Below are positions 44,500 through 54,862 of a stretch of 64,000 bases of DNA, in pieces. The stretch is from Mycobacterium sp. 4858 (GTDB taxonomy: Bacteria > Actinomycetota > Actinomycetes > Mycobacteriales > Mycobacteriaceae): NCBI RefSeq assembly GCF_900240975.1, contig NZ_LT968776.1:1917482-1981481 (forward strand), in the 5' to 3' direction. Position 1 is the first letter of the stretch, and each line of letters opens with the position of its first letter. Both the position numbers and the translations under genes were made by a program. Under the pieces are notes generated by a model, which ran no database searches, was not told where the DNA came from, and saw only the letters and a list, made by a program, of their open reading frames with translations.

Positions 44500-45536
44500 T
44501 GCGGCGTGCACCTACCCGTCGGCTGCTGGAATAGCCGGACCGTGCGGACCGGGCCGCCGCCCTGCAAACCGTTGATCTTGAGCGTGATGTCGCAGGCGTA
44601 GAAGTTCACGAAGTCGCCGTAGGAGCCGATGGCGCGTCCGATCATGTTCAAGGCGGTGGGCACCCTCTTGAGGTAGTCGTCGAGGCCGTCGCGCTGGTCG
44701 ATGAGCGGCTGCTGGATCGCATCCAGGTAGTTGAGCGTCTTGTGCAGCAGCCCGCGGTCCTCGGCGAGCAGGTCGGCAACCGTACCGGCGGCGTTGCTGA
44801 TGTGCGCGGTCCCGCCTGCCAACTGGTCGCCGTGATCCTTCAGCCCGGTGATGAGCACCTCGAGGTTGTTGACCGTCTGATCGAACTGCTGCCGGTGGCG
44901 GACCGTGGTGTCCAGCACGATGTTCAGGTTCTTGATGACCTCGCCGATGGCCTGGTCGCGCTCACCGAGCTGGTTGGTCAGCTGCGCGGTTTGGTCGAGG
45001 ATGTCGTTGATGGTGCCGCCCTGTCCCTGGAACACCGTGATCAGGGACGTCGCGATGGTGTTCACCTTCTGCGGGTCCAGAGCGCGGAACAGCGGTTTGA
45101 AACCACCGATCAGGGCGTCCAGGTCCAGCGCAGGCGAGGTCCGCGACATCGGGATGAAGCCGCCCTTGGGCAGGATCTTGTCGGCGCCCTCGCCCTCGCC
45201 ACGCTTGAGCTCGAGGTAGCGGTTACCGATCAGGTCGAGGTAGCGGATCTGCGCCGTCGTCGACTGGTACAGCGGCACCGAGCGGTCGACGTTGAACTTC
45301 ACCCGCGCCCGCTTGCCGCCGTCGGCCAGCTCGACCGAGTCGACCTTGCCGATCTCCACCCCGGAGGCGCGGACGAACTGGCCCGCCCGCAGCCCGCTGG
45401 CGTTGGCGAACTCGGCCGAGTACGAGGTCGTGCGGTCAAAACGCATCTGACCGAACACGACGATGATCATCACAGTGAAGATCAGCAGCACCAACGAGAA
45501 GATGCTGAGCCTGACGATGGTTCCGGTGATTTTCAT
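44496..45536 (-). CDS. mce1B: Mce1B, MlaD-domain lipid-transport protein
   Basis: A 346-aa protein, the length typical of Mce1B: an N-terminal membrane anchor (IVRLSIFSLVLLIFTVMIIVVFGQM), an MCE domain (about 35-115: TTSYSAEFANASGLRAGQFVRASGVEIGKVDSVEL) and a helical Mce tail. The ATG at 45536 overlaps the mce1A stop (ATGA). It is one of six subunits of the Mce1 tunnel. Confidence 0.93.
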   Translation of the reverse strand: MKITGTIVRLSIFSLVLLIFTVMIIVVFGQMRFDRTTSYSAEFANASGLRAGQFVRASGVEIGKVDSVELADGGKRARVKFNVDRSVPLYQSTTAQIRYLDLIGNRYLELKRGEGEGADKILPKGGFIPMSRTSPALDLDALIGGFKPLFRALDPQKVNTIATSLITVFQGQGGTINDILDQTAQLTNQLGERDQAIGEVIKNLNIVLDTTVRHRQQFDQTVNNLEVLITGLKDHGDQLAGGTAHISNAAGTVADLLAEDRGLLHKTLNYLDAIQQPLIDQRDGLDDYLKRVPTALNMIGRAIGSYGDFVNFYACDITLKINGLQGGGPVRTVRLFQQPTGRCTPQ

Positions 45537-46834
45537 GGGTTGATCGTGTTATCCCCTACTTGGCGGCCCCAGACGTACTCGATGGCGTACGGGGAACCGG
45601 TGTCGAGGTGGTTGTACGGCGCGATGCTGTTGCCGCTGTCCATCACCAATTCGGGTGCGGGCCACAGGTCGTGGGTGATCTGCTGCCAGCAGCCGGGGGC
45701 GCCCCCCGGCCCGCCGCGCGCGTTCACCCGCGGCAGGTTCTCCGGGTAGGTGTACGGGTTGGGTGCACCGCCGACCACGCCGGCCAGCCCGCCGACCAGG
45801 CTGGCGAGGGTGGCCACCGCCGACACCGGGTTGGCCAGCAACCCCAGCCCGGACAGCGCCTCGGTGTGGGCGACCAGCGAGTAGCCGTTGCCGCCCAGGA
45901 ACGAGGAGGCCTTGGGCTCGATGTCGTGGTAGTTGCGCAGCGTGCAGAAGATCTCGGGGCTGTAGGTGTCCAGCAGCTGGGCGCTGGGCACCAGGTCTTG
46001 GGCCCCGCGCGCCAGATACGGCCCGCCCCGATTGAAGATGTCGGCGCCGGTGTTGCCGAACCCGGCCGCCGACAACAACGCCTGGTCCAAATCCTTCTGC
46101 TGCGCATTGATCGTCCGCGAGGTGATCACCGCATTGTTCAAGAAGTCCAGCAGATCCGGCGCCGCGTTGGCGTAGGTGTCGCCCAGCCCGGCCAGCTGCT
46201 GGATGTCATGACGCGCCTGCGGCATCTGCGGATTGACGTCATCGAGGATCGCGTTCGCGTTGACCACCGACTGCCCGAACTTGTCACCCAGCCCGGTCAG
46301 CGCCTGCGCGGCCGCGCTCAGCGTCAGGTTCAACTTGACCGGATCCACCTTCTCCGCGATCGAGGTGACGGTCTGGAACAGCGTGTTGATCTCGGTGGTC
46401 ACCGACCGCGCGTCGATCACCGTGTGCGGGCTGAGTTTTTGCGGCGACGGATTCTTCGGGGTGGTCAGCGACACATACTTGCCGCCGAACACCGTGGTCG
46501 CCTTGATATCGGCGTTCACGTTGGACGGAATCAGCGACAGGTACCGCGGATAGACCTCCAGGGTGAACTTGGCGGCCGGCTTGCCATCGCGCACCGTCTC
46601 GGCGATGTTGCCCACCCGGCCGATCTCCACCCCGTTGTAGGTGACCTTCGAACCCGGATCCATCACCAGCCCGGCCCGCGACGCCAACATCGTCAACTCG
46701 GTCTTGGGCGTGAAGTTCCCCCGGAACTGCCCGTAGACCAGGGCCAGCGCCACCAGGGCGATGATCAGCGCCGCGGCGCCGGCCAGCTTGTACGGCGGCT
46801 TCCGGGGGGCGTTGACCTTCACTGGCGATGTCAT
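45533..46834 (-). CDS. mce1A: Mce1A, mammalian-cell-entry family protein
   Basis: A 433-aa founding member of the family. It has an anchor (AGAAALIIALVALALVYGQF), an MCE domain (about 42-125: ELTMLASRAGLVMDPGSKVTYNGVEIGRVGNI) and a helical region with KVNLTL-like segments. M. tuberculosis Mce1A was named for promoting cell entry. Its present role is as a component of a fatty/mycolic acid importer. It starts at ATG 46834, 5 nt after yrbE1B. Confidence 0.93.
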   Translation of the reverse strand: MTSPVKVNAPRKPPYKLAGAAALIIALVALALVYGQFRGNFTPKTELTMLASRAGLVMDPGSKVTYNGVEIGRVGNIAETVRDGKPAAKFTLEVYPRYLSLIPSNVNADIKATTVFGGKYVSLTTPKNPSPQKLSPHTVIDARSVTTEINTLFQTVTSIAEKVDPVKLNLTLSAAAQALTGLGDKFGQSVVNANAILDDVNPQMPQARHDIQQLAGLGDTYANAAPDLLDFLNNAVITSRTINAQQKDLDQALLSAAGFGNTGADIFNRGGPYLARGAQDLVPSAQLLDTYSPEIFCTLRNYHDIEPKASSFLGGNGYSLVAHTEALSGLGLLANPVSAVATLASLVGGLAGVVGGAPNPYTYPENLPRVNARGGPGGAPGCWQQITHDLWPAPELVMDSGNSIAPYNHLDTGSPYAIEYVWGRQVGDNTINP

Positions 46835-46839
46835 GGCGG

Positions 46840-47709
46840 CTACACCGTGAGCGCGAAGTTGGGGTTGACGCCGTAGAGCGCCAACGCGGCAGCCAGAACA
46901 ACGACCTGCACCGACACCAGCGAGAAACGCATCGATCGGCCGACGGCCTCGCCGACGCCGACGGGCCCGCCGCCGGCGTTGTAGCCGTAGAAGCAGTGGG
47001 TGATCATCACGACCGCCGTGATGATGATGGCCTCGAGGAACGACCAGAACACGTCGTCGGGACGCAGGAACGTCCGGAAGTAGTGCTCATAGGTGCCGTT
47101 GGACTGCCCATAGAGCACCGTGGTGGTGATCTGCGGGGACAGGAAAGACATGATCATCGCGAGCGCGTAAAGCGGAATGATGACCACCAGACCGGCCATG
47201 ATCCGGGTGGTCGCCAAGAACGAAATCGACTTGATGCCCATGACTTCCAGGGCGTCGATCTCTTCGCTGATACGCATGGCGCCCAACTCGGCCGTCGCGC
47301 CCGCGCCGACGGTGGCGGCCATCGCGATGCCGGTGACGACCGGGGCGGCGATGCGCACGTTGATCAACGCGGCGAAGAAGCCGGTGAACGCCTCGACGCC
47401 GATGTTGCCCAGCGAGGCGAAACCCTGGATGGCGACCAGGGAGCTACCTGACAGGGTGACGAAGCCGACGATCGCGACGGTGCCGCCGATGACGGCCATC
47501 GCGCCGGTGCCCATGCCGATCTGGGCGACCAGCCGCAGTGTCTCCTTGCGGTAGTTGCGCAGCGCGTGCGGGATGTGCCCGAGGGCCACCACCCCGAACC
47601 AGGCCATCTGGCCGATGTCGTCGAGGCCGCGCCCCGCGGCACCGCCGTAGCGGTTGAGGTTTTCGGCCGCCCGGGGGAAGCGGGAGCGTAATACGGCAGC
47701 GGTCGACAT
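46840..47709 (-). CDS. yrbE1B: YrbE1B, MlaE-type permease of the Mce1 transporter
   Basis: A 289-aa inner-membrane MlaE/YrbE permease with five to six helices. The family segment AELGAMRISEEIDALEVMGIKSISFL is at about 135-160 (the EExDAL/xxMG loop that docks the MceG ATPase). It pairs with YrbE1A and starts 1 nt after the end of yrbE1A. The ATPase MceG is encoded elsewhere in mycobacteria and is not in this window. Confidence 0.94.
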   Translation of the reverse strand: MSTAAVLRSRFPRAAENLNRYGGAAGRGLDDIGQMAWFGVVALGHIPHALRNYRKETLRLVAQIGMGTGAMAVIGGTVAIVGFVTLSGSSLVAIQGFASLGNIGVEAFTGFFAALINVRIAAPVVTGIAMAATVGAGATAELGAMRISEEIDALEVMGIKSISFLATTRIMAGLVVIIPLYALAMIMSFLSPQITTTVLYGQSNGTYEHYFRTFLRPDDVFWSFLEAIIITAVVMITHCFYGYNAGGGPVGVGEAVGRSMRFSLVSVQVVVLAAALALYGVNPNFALTV

Positions 47710-47710
47710 G

Positions 47711-48526
47711 TCAGTGGCCCGTTCCGAACCGCACGCCGATGGTCGTCAGCACCACGTTGACCGCATACAGCGCGACGACGCAGAGCACGACGGTCTCATT
47801 GACGGCGGTGCCCAGGCCCTTGGAGCCGCCGCGCACCGTCAGCCCGCGGTAGCAGCCGACCAGCCCGGCGATCAGACCGAAGATCGCTGCCTTGACCGTC
47901 GCGATGACCACCTCCGGCAGGCCGGTGATGGTGGTCAGGGTCGCCAGGTAGGCGCCACCCGAGACGTTTTGCAGATAGACGCCGAACAGGTAGCCGCCGA
48001 CCAGGCCGACGGTGATCACCAGGCCGTTGAGCAAGGTGGCGACCAGCGTCGCGGCGATCACCCGGGGGACGACCAGCCGGTGGATGGGGTCGATGCCGAG
48101 CACCTCCATCGCGTCGATCTCCTCGCGGATGGTGCGCGCACCCAGATCCGCGCAGATCGCCGTCGAACCGGCGCCGGCCACCACCAGCACCGTGGTGAGC
48201 GGACCGAGCTGGGTGACGGCACCGATCGCCGCGCCCGCGCCCGAGAGGTCGGCGGCGCCGAACTGCGCCAGCAGCACGTTGAGCGTGAAGATCAACAGGA
48301 CGGTCAGCGGGATCGACACCATGATGGTCGGCAGAAATGCCACCCGCATGATGAACCAGCACTGCAGGACGAACTCGCGCCACTGGAACGGCCAGCGGAA
48401 CAGCGCCCGTCCGGTCAGCACGCACATCCGGAAAAACCCGCCGATGAGCGTCAGCGGTGTCTGCAGCTGGTCGCGCAGGTAACCCACCAAATAGGGGCCC
48501 TGCCGACTAGCCGACGTTGAAGTCAC
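47711..48526 (-). CDS. yrbE1A: YrbE1A, MlaE-type permease of the Mce1 transporter
   Basis: A 271-aa MlaE-family permease. The EQ-loop-like ADLGARTIREEIDAMEVLGIDPIHRLVVPRVIA is at about 133-165. The GTG at 48526 gives MTSTSASRQGPYLVGYLRDQLQTPLTLIGGFF with GGAGGGGG 6 nt upstream. The open frame further upstream (to 48637) is not conserved. It is the first gene after the fadD5-yrbE1A spacer. Confidence 0.93.
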   Translation of the reverse strand: MTSTSASRQGPYLVGYLRDQLQTPLTLIGGFFRMCVLTGRALFRWPFQWREFVLQCWFIMRVAFLPTIMVSIPLTVLLIFTLNVLLAQFGAADLSGAGAAIGAVTQLGPLTTVLVVAGAGSTAICADLGARTIREEIDAMEVLGIDPIHRLVVPRVIAATLVATLLNGLVITVGLVGGYLFGVYLQNVSGGAYLATLTTITGLPEVVIATVKAAIFGLIAGLVGCYRGLTVRGGSKGLGTAVNETVVLCVVALYAVNVVLTTIGVRFGTGH

Positions 48527-48774
48527 CGCTGCCCCCTCCAGCTGGTACCGCGCGCCTCCCGGCGCCACGGCGGGTCGTGTCGCACGCCTCGCCCCCTTGC
48601 CGCTTCGCGGTCGAGGGATGCCCCCGCCTCGCCCCAACCACCGTGTGTGACCATCGGCTCCCTACTGGCAAGTAGTAACGGAGACCACAGGAATGTACCC
48701 GATGGCCATGCACGTGTGAACTGCATCTGCACAATTAACCCTTCGTCAACAACGGGCAAACGTTACAGTTTCCG
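48527..48774 (-). promoter_or_regulatory. 248-nt fadD5-yrbE1A spacer, possible internal mce1 promoter
   Basis: No gene is seen. The spacer is much longer than any other gap in the operon. Its fadD5-proximal half (about 48650-48774) is AT-rich compared with the surroundings (runs such as ACAATTAACCC and TTTTGTAGTGG). In M. tuberculosis the equivalent spacer has been reported to carry promoter activity. I cannot fix a -10 or start site here. Confidence 0.5.
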
Positions 48775-50415
48775 TCAGCTTTCCTCTCTGGCAGTGAAAC
48801 CTTTTGTAGTGGAACGATTTTCGTCGATATTTGCGGACCCGTAACGAATCCGTAGCTCAGTCTTGAGGACCTTGCCGGCGGGGTTGCGCGGCAGCGCGTC
48901 CACGATCTCGAGCGCCTTGGGATGCTTGTACCGCGCCAGCCGCTCGGTCAGGAATTCCTCCAACTCGTCGAGCAGGAGCGAGTCGCCGGCGACGGCGGCC
49001 ACCGCGATCGGCACCTCGCCCCACTTGTCGTGGGAACGCCCGATCACTGCGACTTCGACAATGTTCGGATGGCTGGCCAGCACGTTTTCCACCTCGGCGC
49101 AGTAGATGTTCTCGCCACCCGAGATGATCATGTCCTTCTTGCGGTCCACCACCCACACGTAGCCTTCGGAGTCCATCCGGACGAGGTCTCCGGAATGGAA
49201 CCAGCCGCCGGCGAACGCCTCCGCGGTGGCCTGCGGGTTGTTCCAGTAGCCGCTCATCAAAGTTGGTGCGCGGTAAACGATTTCGCCGACCTCGCCGACC
49301 GGCACGTCATTCATGTTCTCGTCGACCACGCGGGCGGCCACGGTCGGGATCACCTTGCCGACCGATCCACGTTTGCGGATCGCGTCCTCGCCCAGCAGCA
49401 TGCACGTGACCGGCGACATCTCGGTCTGGCCGAACGCGGCGAGGATCTGGGTTCCGGGGAATGTCGCTGACATCTCGCGCAGCAGCGCGTCGGGCGCCGG
49501 CGCGGCCCCCCACGACATCACCCGCAGCCTCAGGTCGCGCGGGCGCGCCTGCTGCTCGGCGCAGACGGCCTGCCACTGCGCGGGCACCAGGAAGAGCCCG
49601 GTGACCTTCTCCTCGGCCAGCACGTCGAGCAGCTGCCCCGGGTCGAACGCGCCGAGCGGGTAGATCACCGTCGGCGTGCCGAGCAGCATCCCGGTCAGCA
49701 TGTTGCCGATGCCCGCGATGTGGAAGAACGGGACGCCGACGAACCCGACGTCGCTGTTGATGTCGGCGCCGTTGGTGTACAGCCCGGCCATCGTTTGGCC
49801 GGTCAGGTTGGTGTGGGTCAGCACGGCGCCCTTCGGGCGGCCCGTGGTGCCCGAGGTGTACATGATCAGCGCCGGCGAATCGTTCGGGATGTCGACGGGC
49901 CGGTGCGAGGGCCCGGGCTCGTCGATCAGGTCGTCGTAGCCCAGCACGCTGCCGTCGGTCGGGCCGCCGGCCACGACGATCGTGCCCAGCAGGGGCTCGA
50001 CGTCGCGGACCCCGGTGGCCACCGGGGCGAGCACCGACTCGGTGATCATGACGCGCGCCTGGCAATCCTGAACCAGGAAGGCGATCTCGGCGGCGGTGAG
50101 CCGGAAGTTCAGGGGGACGGCGATGGCGCCGAGCATGTTGGCCGCCAGCACCGACTCGACGAATTCGGTGCGGTTGAGCATCAGGACCATGACGCGATCG
50201 CCGAAGCCGACTCCCCGACGGCTCAACGCATCGGCCAGCGCCGCCACCCGGTCCCGCAGTTCCCCCCACGTGACGGTTTTCCCGAGGAACCGCAACGCCG
50301 TCGCGCCGGGCTGCATCAGGGCGTGCCGCTCGAGCTGGGTCACCCAGTTCTGTCGCCTGGCCAGATACGGCTGTTCGGTTCCCTGTGCCAAATGGCTCGC
50401 CAATTGCGCGGTCAA
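48775..50415 (-). CDS. fadD5: FadD5, long-chain acyl-CoA synthetase of the mce1 operon
   Basis: A 546-aa ANL-superfamily enzyme that activates fatty acids (possibly mycolic acid-derived) to acyl-CoA after uptake by Mce1. The AMP-binding P-loop ALIMYTSGTTGRPKGAVLTHTNL is at about 178-200. The A5 region FGQTEMSP, the hinge YVWVVDRKKDMIISGGENIY (about 429-448) and the C-terminal lysine segment NPAGKVLKTEL (about 509-519) are all present. It is the first gene of the mce1 operon, divergent from its repressor mce1R. Confidence 0.93.
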   Translation of the reverse strand: MTAQLASHLAQGTEQPYLARRQNWVTQLERHALMQPGATALRFLGKTVTWGELRDRVAALADALSRRGVGFGDRVMVLMLNRTEFVESVLAANMLGAIAVPLNFRLTAAEIAFLVQDCQARVMITESVLAPVATGVRDVEPLLGTIVVAGGPTDGSVLGYDDLIDEPGPSHRPVDIPNDSPALIMYTSGTTGRPKGAVLTHTNLTGQTMAGLYTNGADINSDVGFVGVPFFHIAGIGNMLTGMLLGTPTVIYPLGAFDPGQLLDVLAEEKVTGLFLVPAQWQAVCAEQQARPRDLRLRVMSWGAAPAPDALLREMSATFPGTQILAAFGQTEMSPVTCMLLGEDAIRKRGSVGKVIPTVAARVVDENMNDVPVGEVGEIVYRAPTLMSGYWNNPQATAEAFAGGWFHSGDLVRMDSEGYVWVVDRKKDMIISGGENIYCAEVENVLASHPNIVEVAVIGRSHDKWGEVPIAVAAVAGDSLLLDELEEFLTERLARYKHPKALEIVDALPRNPAGKVLKTELRIRYGSANIDENRSTTKGFTAREES

Positions 50416-50496
50416 GTCAACCCTTCCCCTTCACTCGCGCACCGCTTGCGCCAGGTTGATATTTGATAAAACATGGTGTTGTCTGGGTCACATTAT

Positions 50497-50508
50497 GGCC
50501 TTAAGGCC
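50497..50508. promoter_or_regulatory. Palindrome GGCCTTAAGGCC between fadD5 and mce1R
   Basis: Perfect 12-bp palindrome in the 161-nt divergent gap, about 80 nt from each start codon. Nearby at about 50456-50467 is TTGATATTTGATA, an AT-rich direct repeat. FadR-type GntR regulators bind short palindromes near their own promoters, so either element is a candidate Mce1R operator. Neither is proven. Confidence 0.5.
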
Positions 50509-50576
50509 CTGCTGACAAGCCCCGACAAAAGTTTCAGACCGACCTCCACGAAGCCCCGAAAGCCCTGGCAGCCCCC

Positions 50577-51263
50577 GTGAACGCACCGATATCCACGCGA
50601 CTGAGGAGCCGACGGCCACTGCGCCGGGCCCAGTTGTCCGACGAGGTCGCGGGACACCTGCGGGCGGCGATCATGTCCGGGACCCTGCGGCCGGGCACCT
50701 TCATCCGCCTGGACGAGACCGCGGCCGAGCTCGGCGTCAGCGTCACGCCGGTGCGCGAGGCCCTGCTGAAGCTGCGCGGCGAGGGCATGGTGCAACTCGA
50801 ACCGCACCGCGGTCACGTCGTGCTTCCTCTGACGCGCCAGGACATCGAGGACATCTTCTGGTTGCAGGCCACCATCGCCAGGGAGCTGGCGGCCGCCGCC
50901 ACCGACCACATCACCGACGCCGAGATCGGCGAGCTCGAGCGCATCAACGAGTCCCTCGCCGCGGCCGTCGGGTCAAGCGACGCCGAGACCATCGCGGGCA
51001 TCGAGTTCGCGTTCCATCGGGTCTTCAATCAGGCGAGCGGCCGGATCAAGCTGGCCTGGTTCCTGCTCAACGCCGCGCGCTACATGCCGGTGCTGGTGTA
51101 TGCGGCCGATCAGCAGTGGGGTGCGGCCGCCGTCGAGAATCACCGGCAGCTCATCGCCGCGCTGCGGCGGCGGGACGCCGCGGCGGTGATCGAGCACACC
51201 GTCTGGCAGTTCACCGACGCGGCGGCCCGGCTGACCGAGATGCGGGACCGCACCGGCCCCTAG
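50577..51263 (+). CDS. mce1R: Mce1R, GntR/FadR-family repressor of the mce1 operon
   Basis: A 228-aa protein with a GntR winged helix at about 18-85 (LSDEVAGHLRAAIMSGTLRPGTFIRLDETAAELGVSVTPVREALLKLRGEGMV) and an all-helical FCD effector domain (about 95-220) with metal-binding His/Asp residues (FAFHRVFNQAS, VENHRQLIAAL). In M. tuberculosis Mce1R represses the mce1 operon intracellularly. It is divergent from fadD5, as in M. tuberculosis. It starts at GTG 50577. Confidence 0.93.
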   Translation: MNAPISTRLRSRRPLRRAQLSDEVAGHLRAAIMSGTLRPGTFIRLDETAAELGVSVTPVREALLKLRGEGMVQLEPHRGHVVLPLTRQDIEDIFWLQATIARELAAAATDHITDAEIGELERINESLAAAVGSSDAETIAGIEFAFHRVFNQASGRIKLAWFLLNAARYMPVLVYAADQQWGAAAVENHRQLIAALRRRDAAAVIEHTVWQFTDAAARLTEMRDRTGP

Positions 51264-51303
51264 CGATCGCGAGCGCGGCCGAAGCGGGTCGCCGCCATCG
51301 GAC

Positions 51304-51744
51304 CTAGCCCGCGGTCAGCTGCTCGGCGCGCTGCTTGAGCTTCTCGGCGAGGTGGTCCAAAACGTTGTTGAGCAGCTGCTTGACCATCGGCGCGGGCACC
51401 GGCATCGAGGTCTCGACGTCCAGGTCCACGGTCAGCAGGCTCGAGTCGCCCAGCTCCACCACGCTGAACAGCTGCTCCTGTTTGGTGAAGAGGTCCCCCT
51501 GCTGCAGCACGGTCTGGATCTGGTTCTCCCCCGGGTAGTAGACGGCCTGGATGAACATGCCCTGCATGCCTTGGTAGTCGGTGTCGAGCCGCAGCTGGCT
51601 GGGGCGCCCGTCGTCGTAGCGGGCGAGCACCCACAGGCCCTTGATCTCCTCGTTCCACTGCGGGTAGGCCTCGAAGTCGGCGACGATCGCCATGATCCTG
51701 GTGGCGTCGGCGCGGACCTCGACGGTCTTGCTCATAACTGGCAT
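51304..51744 (-). CDS. SRPBCC/START-like polyketide cyclase-family protein (Rv0164/TB18.5-type)
   Basis: A 146-aa protein with a single SRPBCC lipid-binding fold: TVEVRADATRIMAIVADFEAYPQWNEEIKGLWVL at the N-terminus and NNVLDHLAEKLKQRAEQL as the long C-terminal helix. The ATG at 51744 (MPVMSKTVEV) is favoured over an upstream in-frame start at 51840. The conserved orthologue in M. tuberculosis is a T-cell antigen of unknown biochemical role. It may bind a hydrophobic ligand. Confidence 0.87.
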   Translation of the reverse strand: MPVMSKTVEVRADATRIMAIVADFEAYPQWNEEIKGLWVLARYDDGRPSQLRLDTDYQGMQGMFIQAVYYPGENQIQTVLQQGDLFTKQEQLFSVVELGDSSLLTVDLDVETSMPVPAPMVKQLLNNVLDHLAEKLKQRAEQLTAG

Positions 51745-51796
51745 TGGCGAAGCATAGCCGGGGCGCGAAAGAGCCGCTGCGACGGGCGATCTCGGC

Positions 51797-52270
51797 CTAC
51801 CGGTCGACGACCGCCGTCGACAGCAAGGTGCGGACGGCATCGGGAATCGACACCGGCTTGCGGCTGACCCGGTCGACGTAGACGTGCACCCAGTGGCCCA
51901 GCGCGGTGATCGGCTGCGCCCGCTCGCCCCGGGCCGCCCGGAACACGCCGAGGCGGTAGGTGACGCTGCTGCGGCCCAGCCGGGTCACCGCCACGCCCAC
52001 GGCGAGGCTTTCGGGGAAATGCAGCTCCGAGAAGTACCGGCAGCCGGATTCGGCGACGATGCCCAGTGCCGGCGTGGTGAGCGGGTCCAGCCCGGTGCCG
52101 GTGTTGATCCACGCATTGATCGCGGTGTCGAACAACTGGTAGTACACGGCGTTATTGAGGTGGCCGAACATGTCGTTGTCGGCCCACCGGGTACCCACCG
52201 GCCAGCGCACCGGGAAGTCGTCGCTGGTAAGCCCGTCGGGCGGGGTCGGGACCGCGGGAGCTGAAGTCAT
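51797..52270 (-). CDS. 4HBT-family acyl-CoA thioesterase (Rv0163-type)
   Basis: A 157-aa hotdog-fold protein with the active-site signature RWADNDMFGHLNNAVYYQLFDTAINAWI (about residues 28-55), as in 4-hydroxybenzoyl-CoA thioesterase-like enzymes. It presumably hydrolyses an acyl-CoA. The start is ATG 52270, 3 nt after the alcohol dehydrogenase, so it may be the distal part of the catabolic operon as well as being conserved next to Rv0164. Confidence 0.87.
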   Translation of the reverse strand: MTSAPAVPTPPDGLTSDDFPVRWPVGTRWADNDMFGHLNNAVYYQLFDTAINAWINTGTGLDPLTTPALGIVAESGCRYFSELHFPESLAVGVAVTRLGRSSVTYRLGVFRAARGERAQPITALGHWVHVYVDRVSRKPVSIPDAVRTLLSTAVVDR

Positions 52271-52273
52271 GGT

Positions 52274-53581
<1,308 letters not shown>

Positions 53582-53588
53582 CCGGCCA

Positions 53589-54782
53589 TTATCTCGGGTG
53601 CAGCGGCGCGACGGGTTCCACCACCTCATCCGGGAGGCGGTGAGCTTCGATGTAGTCCCAGCGGATGTCGTAGCCGAGCCCGGGCGCCGACGGTATCTCG
53701 ACGAATCCGTCCGACGTGAGCGGGTCGCACGGCGCCTTGAGGTACGGAGGCGCGGTGTCGTAGCGGGCCCCCGGCCCGAGCAGGCCGCGCTCGTAGTATT
53801 GGCAGACGTCTTCGCTGGTGGCGCCGAGGACCGCCAGGTTGCCGAAGCCGCTCATGTGTAGTTCGCACCGCATGCCGACGGCCTCGCACATTCCGGCCAG
53901 CTTCATCACGCCGGTGATTCCACCGCGCAGGACGTCGATGCGGCTGATGTCGGAGGCGCCGCGCAGGATCCAGTCGGCCCGGGTGTAGATGCCGCCCTCG
54001 GCGATCTCGGGAGAGCAGATCGGGATGTCGAGTTCGTCGCCCAGCCGCCGGTAGGCCTCGACGCGGTATTCCGGCATCGGGTGCTCGTACCAGTAGAAGC
54101 CCAGCCGCTCGAGTTCGCGGCCGACGCGCAGCGCGTCCTCATAGGTGTGGTAGGTGCCCCAGGGGTCGAACATCAGCACCATCTCGTCGCCCACCGCGGC
54201 GCGGACCTCGCGGCACACCCGGATGTCCCAGTCCACATAGGAGGGCCGCGGCAGGGCGGGCTCGCCCGTCGCGGGGTTCCAGTAGTGGTAGGGGTGAATC
54301 TTGTAGGCGGCGTAGCCCTGCCGCTTGCATTCGACGGCGTGGGCGGCGTATGCGTCGGGAGATCCGAGGTTGTTGAAGCTGCTGGCGTAGGCCTTGACCC
54401 GGTCCCGAGCACCGCCCAGCAATTTGTGCACCGGCAGCCCGGCCACCCGGCCGGCCAGGTCCCACAGCGTGAGATCGATGACGCTGCAAACGTTTTCGGG
54501 CAGTTTCGCCGCCCACAGTTGCCGCCAGATCTCCGCGCGGTCGAACGGGTCATGGCCGGCCAGCAGCGGGCTCAGAAATTGGGTGATGATCGCCTGATCC
54601 CCGGGCAGCAGGCCGTCCTGGTCGCCATGGAAGTGGCCGCCGAAGTAGTAGCCCTCGATCCCCTCGTCGGTCAGCACCTTGGTCACGGTCTGCACCACGC
54701 GGTAGTCGGTCATCAGCTGGCCGAACGAGATTCGATCGACGAACGACTCGAACGGCACGACCTCGAGGCCGGTGATCTTCAT
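53589..54782 (-). CDS. Enolase-superfamily (mandelate racemase-type) dehydratase or racemase
   Basis: A 397-aa two-domain enolase-superfamily enzyme. Candidate Mg ligands are D206 (MFDPWG), E233 (YEHPM) and E259 (SPEIAEGG). The Asp-His dyad D283...H309 and K161-x-H163 mark the mandelate racemase subgroup, most members of which are acid-sugar dehydratases. The substrate is unassigned. Together with the aldolase two genes upstream it could make a 2-keto-3-deoxy sugar acid. It starts at ATG 54782, 80 nt after the SDR gene, the largest gap in the P450-to-ADH series. Confidence 0.87.
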   Translation of the reverse strand: MKITGLEVVPFESFVDRISFGQLMTDYRVVQTVTKVLTDEGIEGYYFGGHFHGDQDGLLPGDQAIITQFLSPLLAGHDPFDRAEIWRQLWAAKLPENVCSVIDLTLWDLAGRVAGLPVHKLLGGARDRVKAYASSFNNLGSPDAYAAHAVECKRQGYAAYKIHPYHYWNPATGEPALPRPSYVDWDIRVCREVRAAVGDEMVLMFDPWGTYHTYEDALRVGRELERLGFYWYEHPMPEYRVEAYRRLGDELDIPICSPEIAEGGIYTRADWILRGASDISRIDVLRGGITGVMKLAGMCEAVGMRCELHMSGFGNLAVLGATSEDVCQYYERGLLGPGARYDTAPPYLKAPCDPLTSDGFVEIPSAPGLGYDIRWDYIEAHRLPDEVVEPVAPLHPR

Positions 54783-54862
54783 GGCAACACATTCTGCCGA
54801 GGGCCCGCGCGCTCAGAGTAGGGGCGAAGGTCCCGCGCCGAGGATCGCCATTGTGGGGGCCG

